From NCBI GenBank assembly GCA_963793845.1, contig CAWCBG010000001.1:62001-126000 (forward strand): a DNA stretch of 64,000 bases. Direction: 5' to 3'. Below, in pieces: positions 31,290 through 40,983 of this stretch. Under the pieces are notes generated by a model, which saw only the letters and a program-made list of their open reading frames with translations, searched no databases and was not told the origin of the DNA. Source of the DNA: CAWCBG01 sp963793845. Lineage in GTDB: Bacteria > Acidobacteriota > Terriglobia > Terriglobales > Acidobacteriaceae. The position numbers were made by a program, and so were the translations under genes. Position 1 is the stretch's first letter, and the number at the start of each line of letters is the position of its first letter.

Positions 31290-32771
31290 TTATCGCGGCT
31301 CTTCCTGATGCGGAGGGTGGAGTGGCAGCCCGGTTGGCTTGTATTCATAGTGATCGTCAGTCTGCGCCCTAAGCTCTTCTAAACGACGATAGAGTTCCTT
31401 CGCAAGCTCCTTGTATTGCGGAAGCCCGTAGAGATTGTGCTTCTCATCCGGGTCCACTTGCAGGTCATAGAGCTCAAACTCTTCTGGAGGAAGAAAAAAC
31501 TGGATGAGCTTATAGCGCTCCGTACGCACACCCCGGCATGGCTTCACATTCTCCCATCCCGGGTACTCGTAGTACTCATACAACCAGTCAGTCCGCCAGC
31601 TGCTCACCGGCTTGCCTTCCGCGATAGGCATGAGGCTTTTACCCTGCATCTCCGCCGGCACGGCAATACCACTCAAGTCGAGCATAGTCGGCGCAAGGTC
31701 CAGGTTAAGAGCCATCTTGTCGGATCGTCCGCCGGCTGAGATGAGAGGCGGATAGCGCACCATCAGCGGAATGCGAATCGAAGGTTCGTACATCAGGCGT
31801 TTGTCATAGAAATGATGTTCGCCCAGGAAGAAGCCGTGGTCCGAGGTGAGAATGATTGCCGTCTGATCCAGAACCCGTTGCCGCTCAAGCTCCTTCATCA
31901 CTGCGCCGACATCTTCGTCGTTGGATTCGACCCCGGCATAATGGTCTTTCACCAACTCTTCCAGAGAGCGCGGATCGTCGGTGCCCACCTCAGCGCTGCC
32001 GATCTGATTGTCGGCTGTTGCCGTCGCCCGAGCTTTTCCCGCATAGCCGGTTAAGTCTTCGTCAAAGGTTGCAGGTTTCGGAATGGGAACTCCGTTGAAT
32101 AGGTTTACCATGCGCTTAGGCCGGTAAAAGGGCGCATGCGGTGCATAAAACCAGAGAAACAGGCAAAACGGCTTTTCATGTTTTTGTCGCAACCATTCGA
32201 CGGCCTTTCGCGTCAGCAGGTCGTCGACGTATTCGCCGGAATATTCTTTCGGCTTGCCATACTGGCCTCGAACTCCTTCGGTAAGAACGGGCCGGTAATA
32301 ATCCGCTTGTCCCTCGAAGCCGAAATAGTAATCCCAATAATGGTCCTTAAGTGCGCCCTTAATGTGCGATTTTCCGATGAAGGCGGTCTCATATCCCTGC
32401 TCGTGAAGCAGGTCGGAAACCAGTTTGAACCGGCTCGGGATAGTTCCCTCGACATTCGACACAGCGCCCGTCGTGTGTGAGTAGAGTCCCGTGAGAAAGG
32501 TCGCGCGCGAGGGAAGGCAAAGTGCGTTCACGACGAAAGCATTCCGGAACACGAAACCTTCTCGCCCGATGCGGTCCATATTTGGCGTGCTCAGGATCTT
32601 ATTTCCTGCTGAGCTGAATTCGTCGAAACGCAGACCTTCGCCCATGAAGACGACAAGATTGGGCCTCTGCACACTTGGACTTGTCGACGCGGCGAAACCG
32701 CAGACATGGAGTGCGCCAGCCAGGATGACCACCGAGGTGGTCCGTAAGAGCGGCGACCGTTTGATATTCAT
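31290..32771 (-). CDS. Exported sulfatase (alkaline-phosphatase superfamily)
   Basis: 493 residues with a signal peptide (TTSVVILAGALHVCGFAAS). The formylglycine motif CLPSRATFLTG (Cys85) is the type-I sulfatase activation site for maturation by formylglycine-generating enzyme. Other active-site blocks are SHIKGALKDH and TSDHGFFLGEHHFYDKRLMYE. The first metal-binding block, usually DD near residue 44, reads VVFMGEGLRFDEF, so two Asp ligands are replaced by Gly-Glu; activity may differ. Most likely substrates are sulfated polysaccharides or choline/aryl sulfates. No second sulfatase or maturase is in the window. Confidence 0.9.
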   Translation of the reverse strand: MNIKRSPLLRTTSVVILAGALHVCGFAASTSPSVQRPNLVVFMGEGLRFDEFSSAGNKILSTPNMDRIGREGFVFRNAFVVNALCLPSRATFLTGLYSHTTGAVSNVEGTIPSRFKLVSDLLHEQGYETAFIGKSHIKGALKDHYWDYYFGFEGQADYYRPVLTEGVRGQYGKPKEYSGEYVDDLLTRKAVEWLRQKHEKPFCLFLWFYAPHAPFYRPKRMVNLFNGVPIPKPATFDEDLTGYAGKARATATADNQIGSAEVGTDDPRSLEELVKDHYAGVESNDEDVGAVMKELERQRVLDQTAIILTSDHGFFLGEHHFYDKRLMYEPSIRIPLMVRYPPLISAGGRSDKMALNLDLAPTMLDLSGIAVPAEMQGKSLMPIAEGKPVSSWRTDWLYEYYEYPGWENVKPCRGVRTERYKLIQFFLPPEEFELYDLQVDPDEKHNLYGLPQYKELAKELYRRLEELRAQTDDHYEYKPTGLPLHPPHQEEPR

Positions 32772-33101
32772 GTGGCGATCTCCGTTAGGGGCCCTTCGGT
32801 GCGAATGACCGTACGTGAGCCACTCCAGTATAAGAATGCTCTCCCCTGCTTAAAGATGAACGACTTGGAGGCCGTGAAGAAGCCAAATGCTTGGGAGGTG
32901 GTACGGACAAGCTGGAGGGAAGCAGAATCCCGCCGTGCCCATGGACGGTATGGGACATACCCATCTAATATGATGATGCGCTACCAGCACCCGGAACGTA
33001 CTCAGGCAGCTCGTAAAGGCCATTAACCGGCGGAATATACGAAACGGGTTGGGCCAACTCTGAACAATGGCGCTCGAGCGAGCGCCTAACTGCTTTAGAA
33101 T
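32772..33101. other. Sulfatase upstream region with possible tyrosine recombinase C-terminal relic (32944-33025)
   Basis: No intact gene. Around 32944-33025 (plus strand) one frame reads MDGMGHTHLI and, after a shift, the other reads MMMRYQHPERTQAA, resembling the GH(T/S)....Y box of tyrosine recombinases (pattern LGH....T..YxHP). It lies 80 bases outside the 49-bp tRNA repeat. The match is short and needs two frames, so this is a weak call. Confidence 0.25.
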
Positions 33102-33150
33102 CTGGAGCCGACGATCGGACTTGAACCGATGACCTGTCGATTACGAATCG
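33102..33150. repeat. attL-like partial tRNA-Thr copy
   Basis: 49 bases identical to 40984-41032. Read on the minus strand it is the anticodon arm (TTCGTAA loop), T arm, acceptor 3' strand and CCA of tRNA-Thr. The sequence to its right (GCGGGCGTTG...) does not supply a proper tRNA 5' half, so this copy is not a functional gene. Confidence 0.8.
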
Positions 33151-33435
33151 GCGGGCGTTGACTCTAAACCACTAACAAACAAAGTACTTAGCATACGCGG
33201 CTCGCGCGGAAGGTGACACCTTAAGTCCTTTGCTGACAATACGCGACATTTGCTGGCCCCACAAAATCCCCCACAGTGAGGATTGCGTTGCCGGGCGGGT
33301 TCGTCACGTCGGCATTCAACAACTAAAGTTCAAAATCGTATTCGTCGAGAGGGTCTGGACTTCGCTCCAGACCCTTTCACTTTTGGGCGCACTGCTATCT
33401 GAACGCGGGCACCGCAGAAGGACTGCAGAGTTTGC
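33151..33435. other. Left flank of the element with a strong hairpin terminator (33350-33377)
   Basis: No gene supported. AGGGTCTGGA (33350-33359) pairs perfectly with TCCAGACCCT (33366-33375) over a 6-nt loop and is followed by TTTC, a reasonable Rho-independent terminator for transcription entering from the left, before the ParB-domain gene. Confidence 0.5.
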
Positions 33436-34350
33436 ATGGAATTTGACCGAGGCCAATCGAGCGAGGCATCGCAGCCGGACCGACTTCAGGGCCGGCTTGT
33501 GACTTGTCGTGTGGAAGAACTCCGTCCGCACTCCGCTTACGAGCGACATCGCTTCGCGATTTCTCCGTTGAGATTGTCTGCACTTGCCGAACGAGGGGAG
33601 TTTGCGTTTGACGAGCCACTCATGATCACAAGAAACGGTACGATCATTGATGGCTATTGCCGCTGGGAGATTGCTCGACGACAGGACCGGACAAGAATTT
33701 CGTGTATTGAGTATGACCTGACCGACGAGGAAGCTCTTCATTGGCTGCTACATAGGCACCGCCGTGTGGAAGGCCTGAACGCATTTTGCCGAATACTTCT
33801 GGCCTTGGATCTTGAGCTGTGGTTCAGAGAGCCGGCCCGCGTGAACCAGCGCCTCGGGGGTCGAACTAAGGGTTCGTCAAAATTGACAGAAGCTGAAAGA
33901 GTGGACGTGCGGTCCGAAATCGCCGCCGCTGCAGGTGTGTCTCTTGGCAATGTGACCAAGGTCAAGCAGGTAATGGCAACCGCATGTACGGAAATACAAG
34001 ACGCCTTGCGAGGCGGAGAAATCAGTATTCACCGCGCGTGGCTTTGGCGCGAGAGGCCATCGGAATATCAGCGCCGAGCGCTGATGCTGTATCGCGGCGA
34101 GAAGGGCGTGAAGAAAACGATACGTCGCCTGATCTCCAAGCACATATCCAAGAATGCAGTGTCAGCCGAGAGCACTGGATTCGCCGGCTTGGCTCGGCGT
34201 TTATCGCAGCTCCAAGGCCCTCAGCTCAGGTCGGTTGTTGTAGCAGCGGTGGACGTACCTGGCAAAGCTGTCTTTGTAACGGAGGAGTTGCTTCGACTCG
34301 TGCCAGCCCAGGAGGAACTGCTGATTTCATGCGTTGCAGAGAGCCACTAA
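33436..34350 (+). CDS. ParB/Srx-superfamily N-terminal domain protein of an IS91-like element
   Basis: 304 residues. The N-terminal ParB-like domain: VTCRVEELRPHSAYERHRFAI ... EPLMITRNGTIIDGYCRWEIARRQ, where GTIIDGYCRWEIAR corresponds to the family's (I)DGHHR box with Tyr-Cys in place of His-His. The middle has HWLLHRHRRVEGLNAFCRILLAL and an HTH-like VRSEIAAAAGVSLGNVTKVKQVM. It probably binds a specific DNA site. Its last 22 bases overlap the transposase ATG (34329), so they are one operon; the protein may be an accessory factor for element transposition. That role is inferred from overlap only. Confidence 0.75.
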   Translation: MEFDRGQSSEASQPDRLQGRLVTCRVEELRPHSAYERHRFAISPLRLSALAERGEFAFDEPLMITRNGTIIDGYCRWEIARRQDRTRISCIEYDLTDEEALHWLLHRHRRVEGLNAFCRILLALDLELWFREPARVNQRLGGRTKGSSKLTEAERVDVRSEIAAAAGVSLGNVTKVKQVMATACTEIQDALRGGEISIHRAWLWRERPSEYQRRALMLYRGEKGVKKTIRRLISKHISKNAVSAESTGFAGLARRLSQLQGPQLRSVVVAAVDVPGKAVFVTEELLRLVPAQEELLISCVAESH

Positions 34351-36272
34351 AGCAGATCCTGATCGACACGCGGGATTACTGGGACCATCCTGAAACCCGA
34401 CCTGCCGTCCGCGAAAACTTCATTCGAATGATCAACTGCAGGACGCCAGCATTGGGCGCCGAGATATTCGCTTCGGCCAACGAAGAGAAGCTCGTTTACC
34501 ACACATGCAAGTCCAGAGCCTGTCCCAGTTGCGGACATCGGGCCACGCTGCTTTGGCAACGCGAACAGTGGGCGGCTCTACCGGACATTCGCTATGCAGG
34601 GATTGCGCTCACTATGCCCGATGTCCTCTGGTCAATTTTTCAGCAGAACCGACATCTTCTTCATGACTTACCGGCACTGGGAGCTGCGGTCATCCAGCAG
34701 TGGGTAAAGATCAAATTCGGCGCTAGGGAGTGTTAACACTAAAAAGGAAGCGGAGAGCTTAGACGATAAAGGAGAAAGAAAGAAAGAAGAGGAAGAGCAA
34801 GTATAGCTTATAGAAAAGAGAAAAGATAAGAAGAAAGAAATTAAGAATGAGAAAGAGAATCTAAATATAATAGAGTTTGAGGTACATAGAGCTTTATAAA
34901 TGAAAGGGATAGAGAAGGTTGTGATAGAGGTGGAAAGACTGGAAGATAAAAGAAATATAAAGATAGTTGAAGGGTATAGTTGTATTAATAGGAGAGAGTA
35001 TAAGATAAAGATGAAAGAGGAGATGGCAGAGGGCTAATGAAAGATAATAAATAGAGAAATGAAAAAGAGTAGGAAGATTGGAAAGGAGAGAGAGAGAAGG
35101 TTATAGAAGTTAGAGCATTCGCGGCAACCATATGAATCTTGGTGGTACATCCGCCGCGGGATTTTCCGATAGCTTGAGGACCGTTTTTTTTAACGCGCCG
35201 GTACCATCGGGATGCACTTTCACGATGGTGTGTACAGATTGACCGCTTAGATACTTGAATACGTAAGAACTGTTCGCGCTGCAACAACTCGAAGAACAAG
35301 ATACAGAACGCCACTTTTGGACCAGCGATTCATGCGAGTGTAAATGGTATGCCAGGAACCGAAACGTTTAGGTAATACACGCCATTTACAGCTGTGCTCG
35401 GCGACATAAAGAAAGGAGTTGAGAAAATGCAGGTTGGTCACTTTTAAGTTGATACGCTGACGGGGAAAAATAGAAACAATACGATAAAAATGATATGAGA
35501 TGATCAATAAAAAAGAAATATAAAAAGAAATAAAATTAATGTAAAAAGGATTAGTGTCCTGATTATGGTGATCCCGCACACGTTCGGTGCTCGGCTCAAT
35601 TTCAATTCACATTTGCACATCCTGGTCTCGGCCGGGGGTCTGCGTGATTCAAGTGGGGGTTGGACCGCGCGTTTGTATTTTGATCGCAAAAAGCTAATGC
35701 ATATGTGGCGATTTGCTGTGATCACTTTCCTCAGAGAAGCTCTGAAAGCTGGCGTAGTGACATCCGACCTCCATACCGGCGCTCTCAAAGCAGTCCTAGC
35801 GCGCGAATACCGATGGTGGAGCACCCACGTCGATTACTTCCAATCAAAAGAGCACTTCTTGCGGTACGCCGGACGCTATGCTCGCCGAGCGCCGATCGCT
35901 CAACATCGATTTGAGGAAATCACCGATGCAATAATCCGGTTTTCCTTCAAAGACAAAAGGCTGAAATTGCGGGCAAGCATGGAGTGCTCTCCTACTGATT
36001 TCGTGGCTTTGTTGGCCGAACACGTACCAGACCGATATAGACATGCAGTCCGCTATTTCGGACTTATGGCGCCACGCTCAAAAGGGCGAACAGCCACAGC
36101 GATTTTCCTCCTCCTTGGGCAGAAAAGGCGACCTCGTCCGCGACGGTTAGATAGGGCGTATTAGATAAGGAGAGATTTTGGTCAAGATACACTCATCGAC
36201 TCTCACGGTCAGCTGATGCGCTGGACTGGTCGGCTGAGTCTCTCCCGTAACCTGACCAGCACTGCCATGTAA
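34329..36272 (+). pseudogene. IS91-like Y2/HUH transposase, interrupted by an IS and an in-frame stop
   Basis: Part 1 (34329-34736) has the N-terminal zinc-binding domain with CKSRACPSCGHRAT and FGAR at its end. Part 2 resumes about 35561 with LIMVIPHTFGARLNFNSHLHILVSAGG, holding the HLH of the relaxase-type nuclease core, and runs through HFLRYAGRYARRAPIAQ and HAVRYFGLMAPRSKGRT. A TAG at 36162 splits off the last ~35 residues (IRRDFGQDTLIDSHGQL, MRWTGRL) before TAA 36270. The 830 bases between the parts are an IS5-like insertion. Outside the insertion the coding sequence is clean, unlike the low-complexity DNA around it. Confidence 0.8.
34726..35561 (-). mobile_element. IS5-family (IS427-type) insertion with only the middle of its transposase readable
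   Basis: Minus-strand translation between about 35490 and 35106 gives the DDE transposase N-terminal half in two frames: FPRQRINLKVTNLHFLNS, LYVAEHSCKWRVLPKRFGSW, HTIYTRMNRWSKSGVL, then KKNGPQAIGKSRGGCTTKIH and ITFSLSP. The ends carry ACACTAA (34736-34742) and inverted TTAGTGT (35551-35557). Total length (~835 bp) is normal for this IS group, but the ~365 bases where the C-terminal half should be (34740-35105) are C-depleted low-complexity DNA with no readable domain. So the element looks full-length in size yet corrupted in sequence. Confidence 0.65.
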
Positions 36273-36535
36273 GCTACATAGCAGCTCTCGCGAGGACCCT
36301 TGTCGAGTCAGGACGCCGCTAGCTCGATTGTTGTACCAAACACACAAAACGGCACTCCGAACATCGAGCTCACGCAACCACACGCATCGTAAACCGCAGA
36401 TCTCTTGTTTTGTCTGACCCTCCACCGAGAATGCATCTTGAGAGGCTGTACGGCGTTCCTTCAAGTTCGAAACGGAATTTTGTTTTTCCTATACGTTGAA
36501 CTGACGCCTTGTGCGGAAAAGCTGCTCAAAGAGGA
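36273..36535. other. Downstream end of the IS91-like element, ordinary composition
   Basis: About 260 bases of normal base composition after the transposase reading frame; probably the terminal, non-coding end of the IS91-like element. I see no clear hairpin end motif. Composition changes abruptly to purine-rich near 36536. Confidence 0.35.
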
Positions 36536-39500
36536 AGAAGATATGAGTATATTGGAGAAAGGAATGATGAAACTGGATTAGCTCAAGGGCTAGGATAAAG
36601 TGCAGCTAGTGAGATAACAGTATATAGAAGCTAAGCTAAGAGAGCTGGAGGGAAGCTGGAAGGAATGAAGAGTTATGGCAGAAATAACAGAAAAAAAGAG
36701 GATATAAGATAAGAGGTGATAGGCTGTAAAAATAAGCTATAGCTGACATAGACGCAATGTGCACATCTTAGGGAAGAGTTGAGACATGTTGTTGATAGAA
36801 GAAGATAAAGATTAAGGCAGTGATAGCAAAGAAAAGCAGAGGACTGAAGGAGATAAATAAGATATTCAGAGGTGAGGCAAAGACAATGGCAAAAGTAGAA
36901 GGAAGATGATATAGATAGGACAGGAATGATAGAAAGAAATTGAAGCTGAAGTGCATGATGTAGTGGTTAGGGAATGGTGGCTAGAAGGAGGAGGAAAGGA
37001 AGGCATAAGTAAAAACTGTATAAACAAAGAAAAAAAGAAAGTATAGCTCTTGAGAGAAGAGGGTGGAGGTATATTTCTATAATACAGGATGTGAGGTATA
37101 TAATATTTCAGGTTGATATAGTATTTGGGATAATTTAGTTTAGAAAAGTATGTGAGCAAGAGAAAAAATGAGAAGGCTGGGATAAGGAAGTTAAGTTAAT
37201 AACACAGCAAGACATGTGCAGAAGACAGCAGGTAGTTTGGGTTCCAGCTACCTTAGAACTGAAGTAGATAAAGAAGGAGGGAAAGACAAATATAAGAGGA
37301 GGGATAAGGTATAAGGTGTTGTAAGGGAGGTAAATAAAGCTCACACAGTGGAAAGGAGAATAAAAATGAGTTAAGGTGTGATAGAAGGTATCGAAAAAAT
37401 AATAGTAAAAAGAGGGAAAGAGCTCATAGTAAAGAGACAATTAAAAGATATTGAAAGAAGGAGTGTTGTTATACTGTGGAGGCAAGGGAAGCAGAGGAGT
37501 CTGGGAACTCAGAGGCTGGGTCAGATAGATGACACGAGAAGGACAGAGTTCAGTTAGTAGAGCAGTTCAGATAACACAAGAGACATAGGAGCAAATATAG
37601 AGATTAGAGTTCAGCACTCAACTATAAAGAAAAATAGGGATAGAGATAAAAAAAGGTGTTTAGTGAGTTTTGAGTGACTGGATATGTAGGAGGAATAGAA
37701 AAAGATACTATAGCAAAGACAAGTAGGTGACATAAAAGGAGGGACAGATGGCTTAGACCTTGGAGATGATAGTTGTAAGTTAGATGAAATGCAAGGAGAT
37801 TGTCACTGAGGCTTTGAAACTCTCTAAGCTTCGTACATAGAAGATTTAGGTATGAAAGGGGTAGAGCTCTAAAAAGGAAAAGAGGTAGCTGATAAGAATG
37901 AGGAGGGGAATATTGTAGAGATGAGCAAAAGAGAAGATGAAGTTAATGGAAGAAAGAAAGATATGATAATGCATAAGAATGGCTGACTTGAAAAAGGAGA
38001 AGTAGGCTAAAGAAGAGATGAAGAAGATTTAATATTCTTTAGATAGTAGCAAAAGAATAGTATAAGGATAATAGTAAGATAAAAGGAAGAGATGCACTAA
38101 AAAAGTTTAAGGCAGAGAAGAGAAAGAGGAGAAGGAAGAAATGAAAAAAATAGAAGAGAGATAGAGAAAAGAAGCAGAAATATAGCTTAAAACCTAGGCA
38201 AAATGTGGGAGAATATCAAAAGGGCAATTAAATACGAAATAGGCTGTAAGCAGATGGATACAAGGTAGTAGATGCTGACAATGGGGAGGTGAGGGATAGG
38301 GGTTATAGGCTGAAGACTTTTCTGAATGAAGGCAAGATAATTACTTTAGATGGCTTTGAGTGATAGAAGAAGCGATATTGATAGGGTATAAAATAGAGGA
38401 GAGTTTCTTGAGAAGTAAGTAAATGAGGAGTTATTTTCTGTTATAACAAACTAGTGTTCCGAAGATAGAAGAGGAGCTGAGTAAGGGAGAAGGCACTAAG
38501 GTAGAGTTAAAGAGGGGAATGTCAGAGGATGAAGGCAAAGCTGGAGAAGCTGAAGAGGAGTTTCTAAAGAAAGTAGAAGCATATGCTAACACTGGGGATG
38601 GAGTGATCTTATAGGCATAGACGATAGCGGAAAGGTCTGAGGAATAGAAAAAGAACTTAAAAAAAGGGAAAAACTGGAGAGAAAGATAAAATAGATTGTA
38701 AGAAATAGAATAAGGAAAAGGAAGCTATAGGCAAACAGAAGCTAGATTTTATAAAGCAGACAGTAGAGGCGCAGCTGAAGGACATCTTGAGTTAGCGGTT
38801 TGAGGCGGTTGTACTTGTGTGGAGAAATAAGTTGGATGAAATGCTGCTGCAGTTGGGCATATAGAGGATAACTATAATAAGAGAGGTCAAAGATAAATAG
38901 CTGAGGAGTGGAAGAGGTAAAGAGTTGTTAGAAGGTGGTGGCAAAGAGGAGAGTTTAATGAGGAGAAGAGCTTGCAATAAGCAAGGAGACAGGAAGAATA
39001 TGGCGGTAAGCAATAGATATGATCTTGGTCTCTTTAACGAGGAGTGTAGGAAAAACAGCAAGGAAATTTTTTAGGAAAAGCTGAAGGAGGAGTAGATAAA
39101 AGTTTAAAAAAAGTATAATAGAAAGAGAGATAAAAGGTAATAGGAAAGAGAGAGCAACAGCTGTAAAAGCAAGATAAAGAGTAAAAAAGAATGGAAGAGG
39201 AGATGGCAGGTCTGGTACGGAGGAAATTTGAAGGGCATCTAAGAATATAGAGCTAAGGTTAGCAGGATATAGAGCACAAATTAAAGCAAAGGAAGGGTAT
39301 GTTTATATGGTAGGAAGAGGAGTTTGGCTGGTGTTTTGGGCTAGAATAAAGGATATCAGTAACTCACACTGAGCATAGGTTAGTTCAATAGATAAAGATG
39401 TGAATGTAAATACAACTCAGCACAATTACTTAGTGAGGTAAGTATATATGAGATAGGTTATAGTAGCACACAAATGAAGGAATAGCATACTGACGTTTAA

Positions 39501-39660
39501 ATAACTGAAGTGTAAGGCTGGAAATAAGACTAAGTAGGAAAAACAAAAAAGACTGATACAAAAAACTTCTCTCAGGAGAGAATAGTGTAGGTAAGTGTAC
39601 ACTTAAGAATAGGGGACACTTACGATAAGAGTAGTTTTTGGAAAGATACTGCTCAACGGA
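36536..39660. other. Extremely C-depleted, purine-rich low-complexity block
   Basis: About 3.1 kb where the plus strand is mostly A, G and some T. Sample counts: 2 C in 37921-37980 and 3 C in 36961-37020. No frame is open for long. Plus-strand stops TAG, TAA and TGA are dense. Short stretches such as 38206-38270 (MWENIKRAIKYEIGCKQM) and, one frame away, 38250-38310 (DGYKVVDADNGEVRDRGYRL) read like degraded coding sequence. It is unlike every other part of the window. I cannot assign a gene; it may be corrupted consensus, foreign DNA or heavily mutated sequence. Confidence 0.6.
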
Positions 39661-39849
39661 TTTCAATTTTCTTGCGCAGATTCAATGAAGCTCAATACTT
39701 GCAATGAATCTTACACTAGTGGGGTCAAAGACACAATATTAGTAGCTAACGAAGGTTTGTGAGAAGAGTGCTAGAGAGGGTAGAGAACGAATGCAGGCTC
39801 AGCGTCCTTGCTGTGTTAATAATGACATCATTCGCTGAAGCTATGCAAG

Positions 39850-40451
39850 GGCAGATCTCGCTGCAGCTGACTGCTCGCGGCGTGGCATCTCGATGGGCTC
39901 CAGATAGATGGTGTCTTCTAATGGAGAGCGCATAGAGTACAGCTCAGCTTAGGCTTAGGAGGCTCGCAGAAGGTATTGTTGCTTGTAGGCTAGTTTCTTT
40001 GAGTGACTTAGATATTGAATTCCCAAATTATTTCTAATGATATCATAGTTGCTTTGACGAAGATCAGCATATCGTGGGTTTGACTCAGAATAAGAACATA
40101 TTAGTTTGAGATCATCAGAGTCTTCATGGCACGAGGACGAGAGACTTGTGCATAGAAGAGATCAAGAGATACGAGGGATAGTTCGGAATGCGACTCGGCT
40201 TAGAGCTGGTTGATATCGATTCTTTTTGCTTCGGCGAGAGCGGTAAGATATACGCTTATCGCATACAGATACTTCTCTTTTCTTCTGTACCAATGACCAA
40301 GCGACAGGCGAGCACAGGCCACGAGATCAGGATAGTGACTGGCTTGGGCAATCGCCTTGCACGAGTCGATGGTCTTCTTGGCCTCGTCATAGTCCTCCAT
40401 TTTGAGCAGCAGATCAGCCTGATGCCGAAGAAAAATGCTGTGATTTTGGGT
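39850..40451 (-). pseudogene. Fragment of a TPR-repeat protein
   Basis: Leftward from about 40451 the sequence reads HSIFLRHQADLLLKMEDYDE then AKKTIDSCKAIAQASHYPDL, RLSLGHWYRRKEKYLYAISV and YLTALAEAKRIDINQL, at least one and a half tetratricopeptide repeats. A TAA follows, after which the frame continues AESHSELSLVSLDLF and, further left, EDTIYLEPIEMPRRE. Base composition here is near normal, bracketed by low-complexity DNA. The style recalls eukaryotic TPR scaffold subunits as much as bacterial ones. Origin and function are unresolved, and several frame breaks show it is not intact. Confidence 0.4.
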
Positions 40452-40455
40452 GTTT

Positions 40456-40960
40456 GTTTTTTGTGAAAAGTGTCTGTATTTCTATCTTTATGTCAAGTGT
40501 CGGTAGTTGCGACGCTGGTTTCCTATGAGCCAGTGTGTTTCTGTCGCTCTGTAAACGAGTCTGCTCTGCCAGTCCTCGTATTTGGCGGGTCTGTGCGGTT
40601 GATTGGCTGTGCTACTGGTGCGATCTCTATGTGTGTTTCTGTTTTGTTAGTTTGGTTCTGTATATCTGTCTTTTGTTGTTATGTAGTTTTGTGAGTTAAG
40701 TTTCTTGGTGTGTCTGTTTGTTTTTTTGTAGTTTTTCGGTGTGCGCTATGTGTTTGCGACTTATGCTGTAGAGGTTACTGGGTATGTGTTCGCGGTGGTT
40801 GATGTTATGGGTTATGAGGATTTGTAGATAATGTGGATCTATTAGTATTTTGATATGGGTGTGATTTGGGATGTGATTGATTAGTGTTATTGGAGTGTGA
40901 TGTGAGAGTTTTTTTAAATTTTCTACAATTAAAAACAATGCTTATTAGTGGTGGAGGGTA
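40456..40960. other. G/T-rich low-complexity block
   Basis: About 500 bases dominated by G and T on the plus strand, with 1 C in 40801-40860. It abuts the TPR fragment on one side and the tRNA repeat on the other. Its bias differs from the A/G-rich block to its left, so a single mutational or compositional cause does not cover both. A 74-codon plus-strand frame at 40470-40694 is Val/Cys/Leu-rich and judged spurious. Confidence 0.5.
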
Positions 40961-40983
40961 GTTATTGGAAATAAAGGTAGTTA

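Noticed and set aside
32772..33026. 85-codon rightward frame upstream of the sulfatase
   Set aside because: No ribosome site, overlaps the sulfatase promoter region, and only its last residues resemble a recombinase tail; treated as a possible relic, not a gene.
33102..33180. A second functional tRNA at the left repeat
   Set aside because: Only the 3' half is present; the adjoining sequence does not complete acceptor or D stems.
36768..39666. Several 60-100-codon minus-strand frames rich in Ser, Leu, Phe and Pro
   Set aside because: They are by-products of a strand almost without G; no start signals, domains or conservation pattern.
40470..40694. 74-codon Val/Cys/Leu-rich frame resembling a membrane peptide
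   Set aside because: Lies in G/T-rich low-complexity DNA, where such residues follow from composition alone.
34740..40960. Diversity-generating retroelement or CRISPR as an explanation of the biased block
   Set aside because: No reverse transcriptase, template/variable repeat pair, Cas gene or regular spacer repeats are visible; the bias affects C on one strand, not adenines of a short target.
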